A stretch of DNA of 64,000 nucleotides, taken from Planctomycetota bacterium. GTDB lineage: Bacteria; Planctomycetota; Phycisphaerae; UBA1845; UTPLA1. Position 1 is the stretch's first letter, and every line of letters starts with the position of its first letter. Under the pieces are notes generated by a model. It saw only the letters and a program-made list of their open reading frames with translations. It made no database searches and was not told where the DNA came from. Of the stretch, positions 22,162-31,883 are shown in pieces. The stretch is taken from NCBI GenBank assembly GCA_003576905.1, contig QEVG01000027.1, positions 1 through 64,000 of the forward strand, given 5' to 3'. A program made the translations under genes and the position numbers.

Positions 22162-25020
22162 TCAGTGGGACGAATCCCCGGCGGGCTTCTCCTCGTCCTT
22201 GCCGGCCTCGACCAGCTCGGGCAGGATCACAATGCGAATCCGCCGTTCGGGCGTCGCATACTTCCGGGCGACTTCCTGAAGCTGTTTCGCGGTGAAGGTC
22301 TTGTACACGCCGGGCAGGTCCTTTAGCTCTTCGAGCTTTCGGCCGCGATAGGTGGATTCGGAAAGCTGGTTCCGCCAGAAATCGGGCTCTTCCATCGTTT
22401 TTTCGAGATTGGTGATGAGCTGCTTGGCCGCCGTCTCGACCTCCTCGTCGGACGGCCCCTTCTCAGCGACATCCTGCATCATTTCGAGAATCTCGTCCGC
22501 CAGGCGCGCCGTGTTTTCAGGATCGGCGGGGGCGGCGGCAATGAAGAGTCCGAGACCGGGAATCCCCCGCGCCGGCTGACTCTGGCACCCGATGCTGTAG
22601 ACGAGCTGCTCCTCCTCGCGAAGCCGTTTGATCATGCGCTCGGAGAGGATGCGCGAGACCATCGAAAGGGCGCGGCGATCAAACGTATCGCGCTCCTCGC
22701 AGCCGACGAAGCCGGCGAAGGCAAGCCCCTTGGGCGTCACCGTCTGGAACACAAGATCCTTCGCGTAGGGTCCCGGCCCGCGCTTGAGCTGGCGCAGATG
22801 ATCGAGGGCAACGAAATCGGATGACCGTTCTGATAGCGCGCCGAGGTACTTTGCCGCAAGCTCGAGCGCCCTGTCGAGCGGGATATCGCCCACGATCGTC
22901 ACTTCGACGGCGGCCTTGTCGGTAATCCGCCGGAGCCACGCCTGCGCGGCGTCGGTGCCGATGGCATTGACCTGTGCGGGCGTCAGCTCGGTGAGGCGCA
23001 CGTCGCCGGCAAAGAGCGTTTCGTCCATCGCCCTGCGAAGCTGGCCCTGTACGACCTTCTGCATCATCTCGAGGCGCTGAAGGCGCATCTTCTTCCAGTT
23101 GTCCACCGCGGCGGGCTCTACCTTGCCGTCGGTCAGCAGGGCGTAGATCAGTTCCATGCCGAATTCGAGATCGGCCGGCGAGGCATTGAGCGAGATGGAA
23201 AGGGTGTCCATCGAGATATTGCCGTTGAGCCGAACCTTCCGCCCGGTCATCAGGTCGCGCATCTGCGTCGAGTCCAGGCGATTCGTCGCCGGGCGTGAAA
23301 AGACGACTTCCGCCGCCTCGCTGATGCCGCGGTTGTCCGCCGTCTCTTCAATCGCGCCGCCGGGCAGTATCACCTGCACCTCGACCTGCTCCTTCTCATA
23401 GTCCATGAAGCGGTGGTGCACGACCACGCCGTTGGAGAGCTTCGCGGTCGTGACCTTCAGATCGTCGTCGGTGACGCGCGAAGCGATCTTGCCGGGCGTC
23501 GGCTGCTTGGCAAGAAGGCTCTCCATCGCGGCCTCCTTCCGAGGCGGCTCGGTCTTCCGCGACCATGCCGCGGCGGCCGCCGCCATGACGTCGTCCGTGG
23601 TCGGCAGCTTCAGTTCCTCGCGCTTTTCGGGCATCATAAGAACATAGGTGTAGGCCTTGTTCCGGAAGTTCTCGACAAACACGCGGCAGACCTCTTCGAG
23701 CGTCGCATCCTTAAGCGCGCGCTGCGTCAGCGCGAGCCGCTGCTTCGCGGAGAGGAGCGGCTCGTTCTGCCCGATGGTCCGGCTTGTCATGCCGATAATG
23801 ACGCTGGCGTCGAGGGTCGGTTCGCGTTCGACACGGCGCTCGGCGTCGGAAATCGTCTCCTGCTTCGCCAGCTCCAGTTCGCGCTCGGTAAAGCCGTGCT
23901 CGGCGGCGCGGCTGATTTCCATCACGACCTGTTCGAGCATCTTGTTCCATTCTTCCGGCTGGCCGAAGGAGATGGCGGTCGGAACGATGCACTCGTTGAA
24001 AAAGTCGCTGACGCCGACGTTCGCGCCACGAAAGGCGGCCTCGCCCCGGTCGACCATCTCCCGCAGGCGGCGGCTGACGATCCACGTCCCGATGTTCTCG
24101 ATCTCATTCTTTCGGAAGTCCTCGTAGGTCCGCATCGGGGGACGTCCCGGCTTGATGGAGACAACCTGAACCTGGCACATGACCTGTTCGGGGTCCGTCA
24201 GGATGATCGCCCGCGATGCCTCATCGGGCCTAATACCCGCGCCGGGGTACTTCCGGGCCGGTCCGCGCGGCTTGAACTCCGCGAAATGCTTCTTTATCTC
24301 GGCCTCGATGGCGTCGGTCCTGACGTCGCCCACGACGATCAGCGTCATGTTGTCCGGGCGGTACCAGGTGTTCCAGTAATCCTCGAACTCGGAGCGGGGA
24401 AAGGTCTTGATCTGCTCCTCGTCGCCGATGACGTCATGGACGGCGACCCGGCTGCCGGCGAAAAGCTCGCGCAGCCATTGTTTCTGAATGCGCTCCATCG
24501 CGCTCTTGCGCGCCCGCATCTCCTCCAGGATGACCTGTCGTTCCTTGTTGATCTCCTCCTCCAGGAGGAGCAGCCCGTTGGCGAAGTCCGACATGATCGT
24601 CATGACCTGGGTGATGGTCTCTTCCTTTACGTCGGGCATAAAGAGCTTGTACACCGTTTCCTTGTGGTCGGTGTGCGCGTTGGAATCCGCGCCGAAGCGC
24701 ATACCGAGCTTGCTCATGTAGGGTATCAGCTCGCCGGGCGCGAAGTGCTTCGAGCCGTTGAATGCCATGTGTTCGAGAAAGTGTGCCAGGCCGTTCTGCT
24801 TGTCGGTCTCGTTGAGCGCGCCGGTCTGCACGTGCAGATACACCGCAATGCGTTCCGGCGGGTTCTTGTGCTCGCGGATAATGTACGAAAGGCCGTTCGC
24901 AAGCTTGCCGTAGCGGTTATTGTCATCGCGGGGCAGCGCCTCGTCGGCGGCGGGAACCGGGGCGGCAAACGCGAGCAGGCAGACGGCAGAGACGAAATAC
25001 CGGAGATCGCGGCGAAACAT
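22162..25020 (-). CDS. M16-family zinc metallopeptidase (insulinase/PqqL-like), secreted
   Basis: The 952-aa protein has a signal peptide (MFRRDLRYFVSAVCLLAFAAPVPAA in part: VSAVCLLAFAAPVPAA). The M16 inverted zinc motif is H80-F-L-E83-H84 (NGLAHFLEHMAFNGS), with the downstream AHTDHKETVYKLFMP region that supplies the third ligand. Two M16 halves follow, the second an inactive-type domain from about residue 490, giving a single-chain clamshell protease of usual length. AGAGG lies about 7 nt before the ATG at 25020; the frame upstream to 25122 lacks a ribosome site. It probably degrades peptides outside the cytoplasm. Confidence 0.93.
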   Translation of the reverse strand: MFRRDLRYFVSAVCLLAFAAPVPAADEALPRDDNNRYGKLANGLSYIIREHKNPPERIAVYLHVQTGALNETDKQNGLAHFLEHMAFNGSKHFAPGELIPYMSKLGMRFGADSNAHTDHKETVYKLFMPDVKEETITQVMTIMSDFANGLLLLEEEINKERQVILEEMRARKSAMERIQKQWLRELFAGSRVAVHDVIGDEEQIKTFPRSEFEDYWNTWYRPDNMTLIVVGDVRTDAIEAEIKKHFAEFKPRGPARKYPGAGIRPDEASRAIILTDPEQVMCQVQVVSIKPGRPPMRTYEDFRKNEIENIGTWIVSRRLREMVDRGEAAFRGANVGVSDFFNECIVPTAISFGQPEEWNKMLEQVVMEISRAAEHGFTERELELAKQETISDAERRVEREPTLDASVIIGMTSRTIGQNEPLLSAKQRLALTQRALKDATLEEVCRVFVENFRNKAYTYVLMMPEKREELKLPTTDDVMAAAAAAWSRKTEPPRKEAAMESLLAKQPTPGKIASRVTDDDLKVTTAKLSNGVVVHHRFMDYEKEQVEVQVILPGGAIEETADNRGISEAAEVVFSRPATNRLDSTQMRDLMTGRKVRLNGNISMDTLSISLNASPADLEFGMELIYALLTDGKVEPAAVDNWKKMRLQRLEMMQKVVQGQLRRAMDETLFAGDVRLTELTPAQVNAIGTDAAQAWLRRITDKAAVEVTIVGDIPLDRALELAAKYLGALSERSSDFVALDHLRQLKRGPGPYAKDLVFQTVTPKGLAFAGFVGCEERDTFDRRALSMVSRILSERMIKRLREEEQLVYSIGCQSQPARGIPGLGLFIAAAPADPENTARLADEILEMMQDVAEKGPSDEEVETAAKQLITNLEKTMEEPDFWRNQLSESTYRGRKLEELKDLPGVYKTFTAKQLQEVARKYATPERRIRIVILPELVEAGKDEEKPAGDSSH

Positions 25021-25159
25021 GGCCAAACCTCTCATTTCGGTGAAACCCGTTCGAAACAGGCCCGGCGGATGTTCGCCGATGGCCGACGGAGGTAGTGTAA
25101 GCCGTCCCGCCCCGAACTGCACGCAGGGGACGCGAGCGCCATCGGCCCCCGGAAAGGGC

Positions 25160-25165
25160 TATAAT
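25160..25165 (+). promoter_or_regulatory. TATAAT -10 box before the HAD-like gene
   Basis: A perfect TATAAT preceded by GGGC lies 33 bp upstream of the ATG at 25199, inside a 178-bp divergent spacer. No clear -35 is present. Confidence 0.5.
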
Positions 25166-25198
25166 CCTCGCAATCCTCAAGAAAACGGGAGAAACAGC

Positions 25199-26140
25199 AT
25201 GCGCTACGCGAGGCAGACGGCACAAGCGGCCTTTCTGATGATCGCCGCGGCGCTGCCATCGCCGGCACGGGGCGAGCAGATTCTCGCGCTTCAGGATTCG
25301 ATCATCGGTCCCGGCCGACACGCGCGCCTGGTGGCCTACTTGACGCGGGAATCGCTGTTCGGGATCCCCAAGGACATCGAGCACACGAACGTCACTTTTT
25401 TCGCGGGAAGTCACACGCTCGGCACGGCAAACACGGGCGAAGCGGGAATGGCAATACTGGAGTGCCCGATCCCCTCGGATGTGCCGGATGAAATCCGCGC
25501 CGAGGCGACCTACTCCGGGAATCGAATGGAGGGGACCGCGAGGCTCTTCCACTGGACCGACCGGAAGATCGCCGTCTGCATCGATATCGACGACACGATC
25601 AGCCGGACGGACCTCGATGACGTCCTGCTCGATGAGGAGGACGACGATTCAAAGCCGTTGCGTCATTCGCGCGAGACGCTTCAGTACCTCTCGGAGGACT
25701 ATCACATCTTTTACCTGACGGCGCGGCCGTCGTTTCTGCTGGAAAAGACCCGGAATTGGCTGTCGAGCCGCGGCTTCCCGGCAGCACCCGTTATCGTTTC
25801 GCACCGCAAGCGCGACCTCCTTCAACAGGCGGAGTACAAGGAGCGCATGCTCCGAACGCTCCAGAAGGACTGGCCGAACATTCTCATTGGCATCGGGGAC
25901 AAGGCCACCGACGCGCAGGCCTACGGCGAGCGGGACATGCTTGCGATCATCGTTCGCGGAAAAAAGCCGGAAGAAATCGGCCGGCACGCGCTGATGATGC
26001 CCGACTGGAAGACGATCCACCGCTTCTTTCGAAACAACCGCCATATCCTGACAAACGCTCAGAACTGCCGGCTGGCTATCGCCGGAAAGCAGCCGCTCCT
26101 GCTGACGGTCAACACCTACGACCGGGACGAAGACGACTGA
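25199..26140 (+). CDS. Secreted HAD-superfamily phosphatase-like protein (LNS2/lipin-type domain)
   Basis: The 313-aa protein has a signal peptide (about residues 1-25, ending ARG). A beta-rich N-terminal domain covers about 27-118. A HAD-type domain follows, with motif I as D129-I-D131-D-T133 (CIDIDDTIS), motif II in YLTARPSFL and a later acidic IGIGDKATDAQAY. The combination LTARP and GDKATDAQAY resembles LNS2 (lipin C-terminal) phosphatidate phosphatase domains, so a phospholipid or similar phosphate ester is a candidate substrate, by inference. GGGAG lies 7 nt before the ATG. The 3' end faces nnrE with a 20-bp gap. Confidence 0.8.
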   Translation: MRYARQTAQAAFLMIAAALPSPARGEQILALQDSIIGPGRHARLVAYLTRESLFGIPKDIEHTNVTFFAGSHTLGTANTGEAGMAILECPIPSDVPDEIRAEATYSGNRMEGTARLFHWTDRKIAVCIDIDDTISRTDLDDVLLDEEDDDSKPLRHSRETLQYLSEDYHIFYLTARPSFLLEKTRNWLSSRGFPAAPVIVSHRKRDLLQQAEYKERMLRTLQKDWPNILIGIGDKATDAQAYGERDMLAIIVRGKKPEEIGRHALMMPDWKTIHRFFRNNRHILTNAQNCRLAIAGKQPLLLTVNTYDRDEDD

Positions 26141-26160
26141 TGCCGGTTGGCGCGGCCCGG

Positions 26161-26850
26161 CTACATCGGCGACCGGACGCGCTGGATGATTTCCGCCGGA
26201 CATCCGATGTCCGCCACATGCACACGGCCCACCCAGGCCGCGGCGGCCGGCGCGAGAAAGCCCGGTTTCTTGGCCACAAACGTGATTGTATGCGCCGCCC
26301 GGACAGTCGCATTCGACGGCTGCCCGGTGTCGCAGTCGAGACCCGATGGGAGGTCGAGCGCGAAGACCGGCCTGCCCGCCGCGTTGATTTCCTCGATGAC
26401 CTGATCGAACGGGCGCTTCACCGTCCCGGCAAAGCCCGTGCCGAGCAGTGCATCGACGATGACATCGGCCTGGCTCAGCCGGTGACGATTTGCGGACATG
26501 TCGTTCGGCGAGGCGAATGGATGCATCTCGAGACCCATCCGCTTCACAATCGCGTAGTTGACGGCCGCGTCGCCGCCCAGGGCCGCCGGGTCGCACACAA
26601 GCAGAAGCGTGACCTTCCGCCCGGCGTTTTGAAGGTGGCGTGCGACCACGAACCCGTCGCCGCCGTTGTTACCGCGGCCGCACACGATGGCGACACGCGC
26701 CGCGTCCGGTGCGAGCTCGCGCAGCAGCCGCGCGGCACTTGCGCCGGCGTTCTCCATGAGCGCGATGCCGGGCATGCCATACTCATCGATCGCGATCCGA
26801 TCGACTTCGCGTACCTGTGCCCGGCTGAGGATCATCGTCGCGTCGTCCAT
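26161..26850 (-). CDS. nnrE: NAD(P)H-hydrate epimerase
   Basis: The enzyme epimerises damaged NAD(P)HX. The 229-aa YjeF N-terminal-type domain has MENAGASAARLL near the start, the loop CGRGNNGGDGFVVARHL (about 52-68), VDALLGTGF with the catalytic Asp, and DLPSGLDCDTG. The dehydratase half (NnrD) often fused to it is absent. The ATG at 26850 is used because homologues begin with an ILSRAQVREVD-like segment; the frame further upstream overlaps polX. The gene starts 23 bp downstream of polX, so the two are probably cotranscribed. Confidence 0.92.
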   Translation of the reverse strand: MDDATMILSRAQVREVDRIAIDEYGMPGIALMENAGASAARLLRELAPDAARVAIVCGRGNNGGDGFVVARHLQNAGRKVTLLLVCDPAALGGDAAVNYAIVKRMGLEMHPFASPNDMSANRHRLSQADVIVDALLGTGFAGTVKRPFDQVIEEINAAGRPVFALDLPSGLDCDTGQPSNATVRAAHTITFVAKKPGFLAPAAAAWVGRVHVADIGCPAEIIQRVRSPM

Positions 26851-26873
26851 GGCAAACCCCAGGGGCCGCGGCG

Positions 26874-28607
26874 TCAGGCGTTCTTGCGCTTCTTTGCAAT
26901 CCAGCGGCGCATGGCGGCAAGCGGCATGGCATTGAGCACGCTGCGGGCCGAGAGCCATCCGCGTCGCGCCGTCGCGACGCCGTACTTCATCTGGGCAAGC
27001 TGGGCCGTCGCGTGCGAATCGGTGTCGATGGACATCATGGCCCTGGCGTCGCGGGCCATGCGCACGTATCGATCGCACAGGTCGAGACGCTGCCAGGAGG
27101 AATTGATTTCCAGCACCGTATGCGTTTCGACCGCCTTCGTGATGATGGCCGGAATGTCGAGGTCCATCGGGGCGCGGCGGTTGATCAGCCGGCCGGTCGG
27201 GTGCCCGAGAATGGTGACGAAGGGATTCTCCATCGCCGACAAAACGCGCTGGGTGATTCGCCCCTTTTCCTGGCGCATCGCGGAGTGCACGCTGGCGACG
27301 ACGATGTCGCAGGCGGCGAGGATCGTGTCGGGGTAGTCGAGCGTTCCGTCGGCGAGGATGTCACATTCGCAGCCGACGAGAATCGCCACCGAGTCGTGCT
27401 TCTCGTTGAGTTTGCGCAGGTGTTCGATCTGACGCCACATGCGATCGAGGGACAGGCCGTTGGCCTGGGCGCTGGAGCGAGAGTGGTCGGTGATCGCGAT
27501 GTATTCGTACCCCAGATCGCGCGCCGCCTGGGCCATGGTCGCGGCATCGACGGTCCCGTCGCTGGCCCTGGTGTGCATGTGCAGGTCGCCGCGGATGTCC
27601 TCGACCGTGATAAGATGATCGAGGACATCGCCCTCCACATCGAATTCGCCGCGGTCCTCGCGCATCTCAGGGGGCACGCAGGGCACGCCCAGCTTCTTGT
27701 AGATTCCGGCTTCGTCGGCGCCCGCGATCTGCTTTTCGCCGTCGAAGAGCCCCCATTCATTGAGCGTCCACTTCTTCTTCACCGCGATGCCGCGCAGACG
27801 GACGTTGTGCTCCTTGCTGCCGGTGAAGTATTGCAGGGCCGCGCCGAATGACGCCTTCGGCACGACGCGGCAGTCGGCCTGAATCTCTCCGCCGTCGCGC
27901 CGCTCGACAATGATCGAGCCCTTGGTGTCGCCCGACGCCAGGATGCGCCGGACCTGCGGCAGCTTTGTGAACGCCTCCACAACGGCAGGGCCGTTGTCCG
28001 ACTCGCACAGCAGGTCGAGATCGCCGATCGTCTCACAGCCGCGGCGGACGCTCCCCCCGATCTCGACGCGCCTCACAGACTTTACGCGGCGCATCGCCTC
28101 GGCGAGCTCCTCCGCCAGGGGCCACGCCAGCCCGAGCGGCGTCCGATCGCTCGATTTCTCGGCAAACTCAAGCCCCTCCGCGATCTGCTTGACGCTCTTT
28201 TCCCCCATGCCCTTGAGCTTCGCGAAGCGGCCGTCGGCAATGACTTTTTTCAGATCCTCCACGCTCTCGACGCCGAGTTCCTTCCATACGTGCGCGACCT
28301 TTTTCGGCCCCATGCCGGGGATCTTCAGCAGGTCGGGCAGGCCCCTGGGCACGGCGGCTTTCAGTTCCTCGTGCAGGTCGATTTTGCCGGATTTCAGAAA
28401 CTGCTCGATCTTGGCGGCCGTGCTCTTCCCGACGCCGGGCAGGTCGGCCACGCCCCCTCGAGCCGCGACTTCGGCGATGTCCTCCGTAAGGTTCTTGATG
28501 TTCCGAGCGACGCGGCGGTAGGAATTGACCCGAAAGGCGTCCTCGCCCGTGATTTCGAGCAGGTCGGCGATTTCCTCGAAGAGGGCTTCGAGTGGCTCGT
28601 TGTGCAT
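26874..28607 (-). CDS. polX: Family X DNA polymerase / 3'-5' exonuclease with PHP domain
   Basis: The 577-aa protein has an N-terminal 8-kDa-type domain with helix-hairpin-helix motifs (LPGVGKSTAAKI, IPGMGPKKVAHVW, LKGMGEKSVKQI). The polymerase X core follows with GSVRRGCETIGDLDLL, which carries the catalytic aspartates. The C-terminal PHP domain (about 335-565) has HMHTRASDG, AITDHS, GCECDI, HPTGRLI and DTDSHA metal-binding motifs. This is the standard bacterial PolX architecture for gap-filling repair. The gene lies upstream of nnrE in the same orientation. Confidence 0.95.
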   Translation of the reverse strand: MHNEPLEALFEEIADLLEITGEDAFRVNSYRRVARNIKNLTEDIAEVAARGGVADLPGVGKSTAAKIEQFLKSGKIDLHEELKAAVPRGLPDLLKIPGMGPKKVAHVWKELGVESVEDLKKVIADGRFAKLKGMGEKSVKQIAEGLEFAEKSSDRTPLGLAWPLAEELAEAMRRVKSVRRVEIGGSVRRGCETIGDLDLLCESDNGPAVVEAFTKLPQVRRILASGDTKGSIIVERRDGGEIQADCRVVPKASFGAALQYFTGSKEHNVRLRGIAVKKKWTLNEWGLFDGEKQIAGADEAGIYKKLGVPCVPPEMREDRGEFDVEGDVLDHLITVEDIRGDLHMHTRASDGTVDAATMAQAARDLGYEYIAITDHSRSSAQANGLSLDRMWRQIEHLRKLNEKHDSVAILVGCECDILADGTLDYPDTILAACDIVVASVHSAMRQEKGRITQRVLSAMENPFVTILGHPTGRLINRRAPMDLDIPAIITKAVETHTVLEINSSWQRLDLCDRYVRMARDARAMMSIDTDSHATAQLAQMKYGVATARRGWLSARSVLNAMPLAAMRRWIAKKRKNA

Positions 28608-28730
28608 GCGTGGAGTTTAAGCCATCGCTACGATGCAATAAAGGCCGATCTGAACATGTGATTTCTAATTAATTGCTGTCCGAATTTCGCTCGCGACATG
28701 CGTCATCTGATGTCACTGGCAGCCGAATCC

Positions 28731-31547
28731 TCATTCCGCGAGTAACAACTCGACGAACATCGGCACGTCCAGAAAGGTAATCGCTCCATCGTAATTGAAG
28801 TCAGCGAAACATACATCTTCCGCCCGTTGAGAATGATGCCGCGCGGCGTCTGTGAAGGCCTGCACATCAATTCCATTCCGAAGGCCATCCCGGTTCATGT
28901 CCCCGGTCGGTCGCCCCATGAAACATTGAACAGAGATCAGAGCAGGATTGCTGACCGTCATGCCGCACGGAGCGGTGACAACGACCTCATACCGACCTGT
29001 GTCCGGCAGATCGACGGGCTGAATGATGAGGGTCGATGTTTGTGAACCACTGACCCTGTCGTCGTCCGTCAGCGGCGTTCCATTCCGACGCCATTGGAAA
29101 TTCAGGTTGGATTCGTCTTCAACCGTCACCGAAATCTGTAGCAAGTCGCCGTATGGCAGCGTCTGGCTCGAAGGATGATCGAGAATCGCGATTTCCCCTT
29201 GGCGCACCTCATACTTGCCGATGCACAAGGACTCCAAACCATTGACGTGCGTAAAGGAACCACCGAAGTAGATTGCTCTTCCGAACTGCTCGGGTATTTC
29301 CTCTACGGCGTAGACTCCCGGCGCCTCACCGCCGGATACACCTCCGTCAAAGGCCGTCCAATTCAGGCCATCCCATTGGGCTATGTGCGAGACTGGCGTG
29401 TCGCCCGCGTAGTCAAATGTCCCAGCGACAAGGAGGGTTGGCGCTTCTGATGCTTCGAGGACATGGAGTTCAAGAACGTAGCCATTGACGCCACCGTCGA
29501 CTGCATGCCATTCTTTGCCGTCCCATCGGGCAATGCCGATTGCCTGGGCATTACCGGCCTGTGTGAAATAGCCACCGATGTATAGTTCCTTATTGTCGCC
29601 CGGCCCGAACGGGGTCATGGAATAGACACCAACTCCGTTGTCGCCTGAAATCCCGGCCCCCATCGCCGTCCACGCGCCATCCTTCCATCGCGCGATGTTC
29701 TGCGCCGGCGATCCACCGGCCATCGCGAATTCACCGGCGACGATGAGTGCCGGCCCGTCCCCGTCGTCGTAGGTGGTCATGGAAGTCGGGAACGCGCCGC
29801 CAGATGGCCCGCCCCCGGTCAATCCATCCCCAAGCGTGGACCAGCACTTCCCGTCCCATCTGGCGATCCGGTTTGCTGAGATATCGCCCACCTGGTCGAA
29901 CTGCCCGGTGACGTACAGGGCCGGGGCGCTTCCATCATCATGCACGTGAAGTCGCGTGACTATTCCGTCGGTTCCGCCTCCGACCGGTGACCACGCGTGG
30001 CCATCCCATTTTGCAATATTGCTCGCCGGTGCGCCCCCCGCCTGATCGAACCAGCCTCCGACGTAGAGGGCGGGCCCCGTGCCGTCGTCGAAAACCGTCA
30101 GCGAGTAGAGGTATCCAGGAAAGTCACCGAAGAGTGTCACTCCGCCTCCCACGTCGGACCACGCGTAGCCGAGCCACTGTGCAATCCCGTTCACATCCAT
30201 GACCCCTGTATGGTAAAGGCTGCCACCGATGAACAGGGACGCTCCCGTCCCCGGGTCGAATTGTGCCATGTCGTGTATTCCACCGGTGCCGTTTCCCAGT
30301 CCACTCCAACCGCCATCCTTGCGCCGCGCCACGCAACTAGTCTTTCGTGAATCGATGATGTCAAAGCCTCCCGCCGCGTAAAGCGCGGGGCCGCTGCCGT
30401 CGTCGAAGGAGGTAAGGCGGATCCCGAAATCGTTCGCCCGGCCGGCGCCTTTCCACTCAACGCCATTCCATTCAAGAAATGTGTGTACTCCTCCTGGTGG
30501 GAAACCATAACTGATGCCGGCGGCGTAAAGACGTGATCCGTTCTTATCCCGAAACGCGTGCAGGTCATAAACGCCGACGGGCGATGATTGAGGCACAGGT
30601 CCGACAGAGGACCATGTCTCGCCATCCCAGCGAGCAACTTTTCCGGTTTCCACGCCATCGATGGTTGCCCAACTTCCGGCGACATAGAGTGCGGGACCCC
30701 TTCCATCATCCCACGTGGCCATGGCTGCGACCTCAGAAGCGGCATTGCCGAAACAGTGCCATGAAGTTCCGTCCCATCTGGCGAGTCTGAAACTCCCGGA
30801 TTGCGTCGACGTGGCCACCGATTGTCCGCCTGCATACAGCACCGGGCCGTGATTCTCTTCGACGACGGCCAGATGAGTCACACTTCCGGAGAGCGATGGT
30901 TCCACCAGCGACCAGGTATTTCCGTTCAGTCTGAGTACAGAATACAACCACTGGGAATTTGGAAGCCCGACCAAGCCTGCCATATAGAGCGATGGTCCAG
31001 AGCCATCGTCGTGGACGATAAAGGCATTAACATATGAAGCGATGATGTTCGGATCGACCGCCGACCAGGCGTGCCCATCCCACTTGGCCATCCCATTGAC
31101 GGTCACTCCTTCGATTACGTCAAAGTTACCGGCGACATAGAGCCTGGGACCGCTGCCGTCGTCGAACGCGCACATGGCCGTGATGTTTCCGACGCTGATA
31201 CCCGGGCCGGGAACTGACCACGAGTGGCCATTCCATCTCGCGATTGAAGTATGAATGGAAGTCCCCTGAAACAGACTGTTGTAGCCGCCGACATAGAGCG
31301 CCGGCCCGGTTCCGTCGTCGAACACGGCCAACGCCGTGCCGTCATAACCATTTGCCGGGCGACACGGCACCGACGTGGCCGGCGGTCCAAAGCCCGAGGC
31401 CCACTGGTATTCACACGCCTGCCCATGAGCGGCCCCCGGCGTCAACGCCGAAGCGGTGACAAGGCAAGCAAATGTCAGCGCAGAACGCCGCCTTGATTGC
31501 CGGTCATCCCGGGGCAAAGGCAACGAAACGGAATTGACCCTTTTCAT
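28731..31547 (-). CDS. Large secreted repeat protein with Ig-like domain and EF-hand tail
   Basis: The 938-aa protein has a signal peptide ending near GAAHGQ (about residue 42). About 12 repeats of 55-65 residues follow, each with a variant of FDDGSGPALYVGG and IARWDG..W, probably forming beta-propeller-like blades. An Ig-like domain covers about 785-875 (NFQWRRNGTPL, then DTGRYEVVVTAPCG). The last ~60 residues form a double EF-hand/dockerin-like tail (GDMNRDGLRNGIDV, then ADFNYDGAITFLDV). Similar tails end the proteins at 45108 and 52223. It is presumably cell-surface or extracellular. GC is somewhat lower than in the neighbouring housekeeping genes. Confidence 0.85.
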   Translation of the reverse strand: MKRVNSVSLPLPRDDRQSRRRSALTFACLVTASALTPGAAHGQACEYQWASGFGPPATSVPCRPANGYDGTALAVFDDGTGPALYVGGYNSLFQGTSIHTSIARWNGHSWSVPGPGISVGNITAMCAFDDGSGPRLYVAGNFDVIEGVTVNGMAKWDGHAWSAVDPNIIASYVNAFIVHDDGSGPSLYMAGLVGLPNSQWLYSVLRLNGNTWSLVEPSLSGSVTHLAVVEENHGPVLYAGGQSVATSTQSGSFRLARWDGTSWHCFGNAASEVAAMATWDDGRGPALYVAGSWATIDGVETGKVARWDGETWSSVGPVPQSSPVGVYDLHAFRDKNGSRLYAAGISYGFPPGGVHTFLEWNGVEWKGAGRANDFGIRLTSFDDGSGPALYAAGGFDIIDSRKTSCVARRKDGGWSGLGNGTGGIHDMAQFDPGTGASLFIGGSLYHTGVMDVNGIAQWLGYAWSDVGGGVTLFGDFPGYLYSLTVFDDGTGPALYVGGWFDQAGGAPASNIAKWDGHAWSPVGGGTDGIVTRLHVHDDGSAPALYVTGQFDQVGDISANRIARWDGKCWSTLGDGLTGGGPSGGAFPTSMTTYDDGDGPALIVAGEFAMAGGSPAQNIARWKDGAWTAMGAGISGDNGVGVYSMTPFGPGDNKELYIGGYFTQAGNAQAIGIARWDGKEWHAVDGGVNGYVLELHVLEASEAPTLLVAGTFDYAGDTPVSHIAQWDGLNWTAFDGGVSGGEAPGVYAVEEIPEQFGRAIYFGGSFTHVNGLESLCIGKYEVRQGEIAILDHPSSQTLPYGDLLQISVTVEDESNLNFQWRRNGTPLTDDDRVSGSQTSTLIIQPVDLPDTGRYEVVVTAPCGMTVSNPALISVQCFMGRPTGDMNRDGLRNGIDVQAFTDAARHHSQRAEDVCFADFNYDGAITFLDVPMFVELLLAE

Positions 31548-31883
31548 GTCTCAGCTCGAGGGCCCGAACGAAAGGTGTCAGGCGATCTGCACAGCCCGAC
31601 GAACGATCATAGCTACCATCCATCATACGTAATTCCGAGGTCCGCTGGGCACAACAGCCTCAGTTTTACGGAAATCATGCTCTAGCATTGCTTTATGGGC
31701 TTAGCTAGAATAGGGATTCCCACGCGAATCATGGCGAGAATCGACTCGCCTTCGCATGGTGCGGATGAGCCGGACTCCGCAAGCAAAGGAACGGCAAATG
31801 GGGACTCACCGGCAGGATGCCGGTGCCACCTGTGAACCGGCCGATCGCCGGGGTCAGGCACAGCACGGAGGCTGCGACCGTCT
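31548..31883. other. Divergent spacer before smc
   Basis: No gene is visible. The leftmost ~170 bp are comparatively AT-rich and should hold promoters for both neighbours, but no clean -35/-10 pair is seen. The right part holds the hairpin at 31807-31825. Confidence 0.4.
31807..31825. repeat. REP-like hairpin
   Basis: CACCGGCA (31807-31814) and TGCCGGTG (31818-31825) form a perfect 8-bp stem with a GGA loop. The form (a CCGG-type palindrome around a purine-rich centre) resembles dispersed palindromic repeats of Planctomycetota genomes. No T-run follows. Confidence 0.5.

Noticed and set aside
23413-25095. 560-aa open frame on the plus strand
   Set aside because: It is antisense to the M16 peptidase, whose zinc motif and signal peptide are unambiguous.
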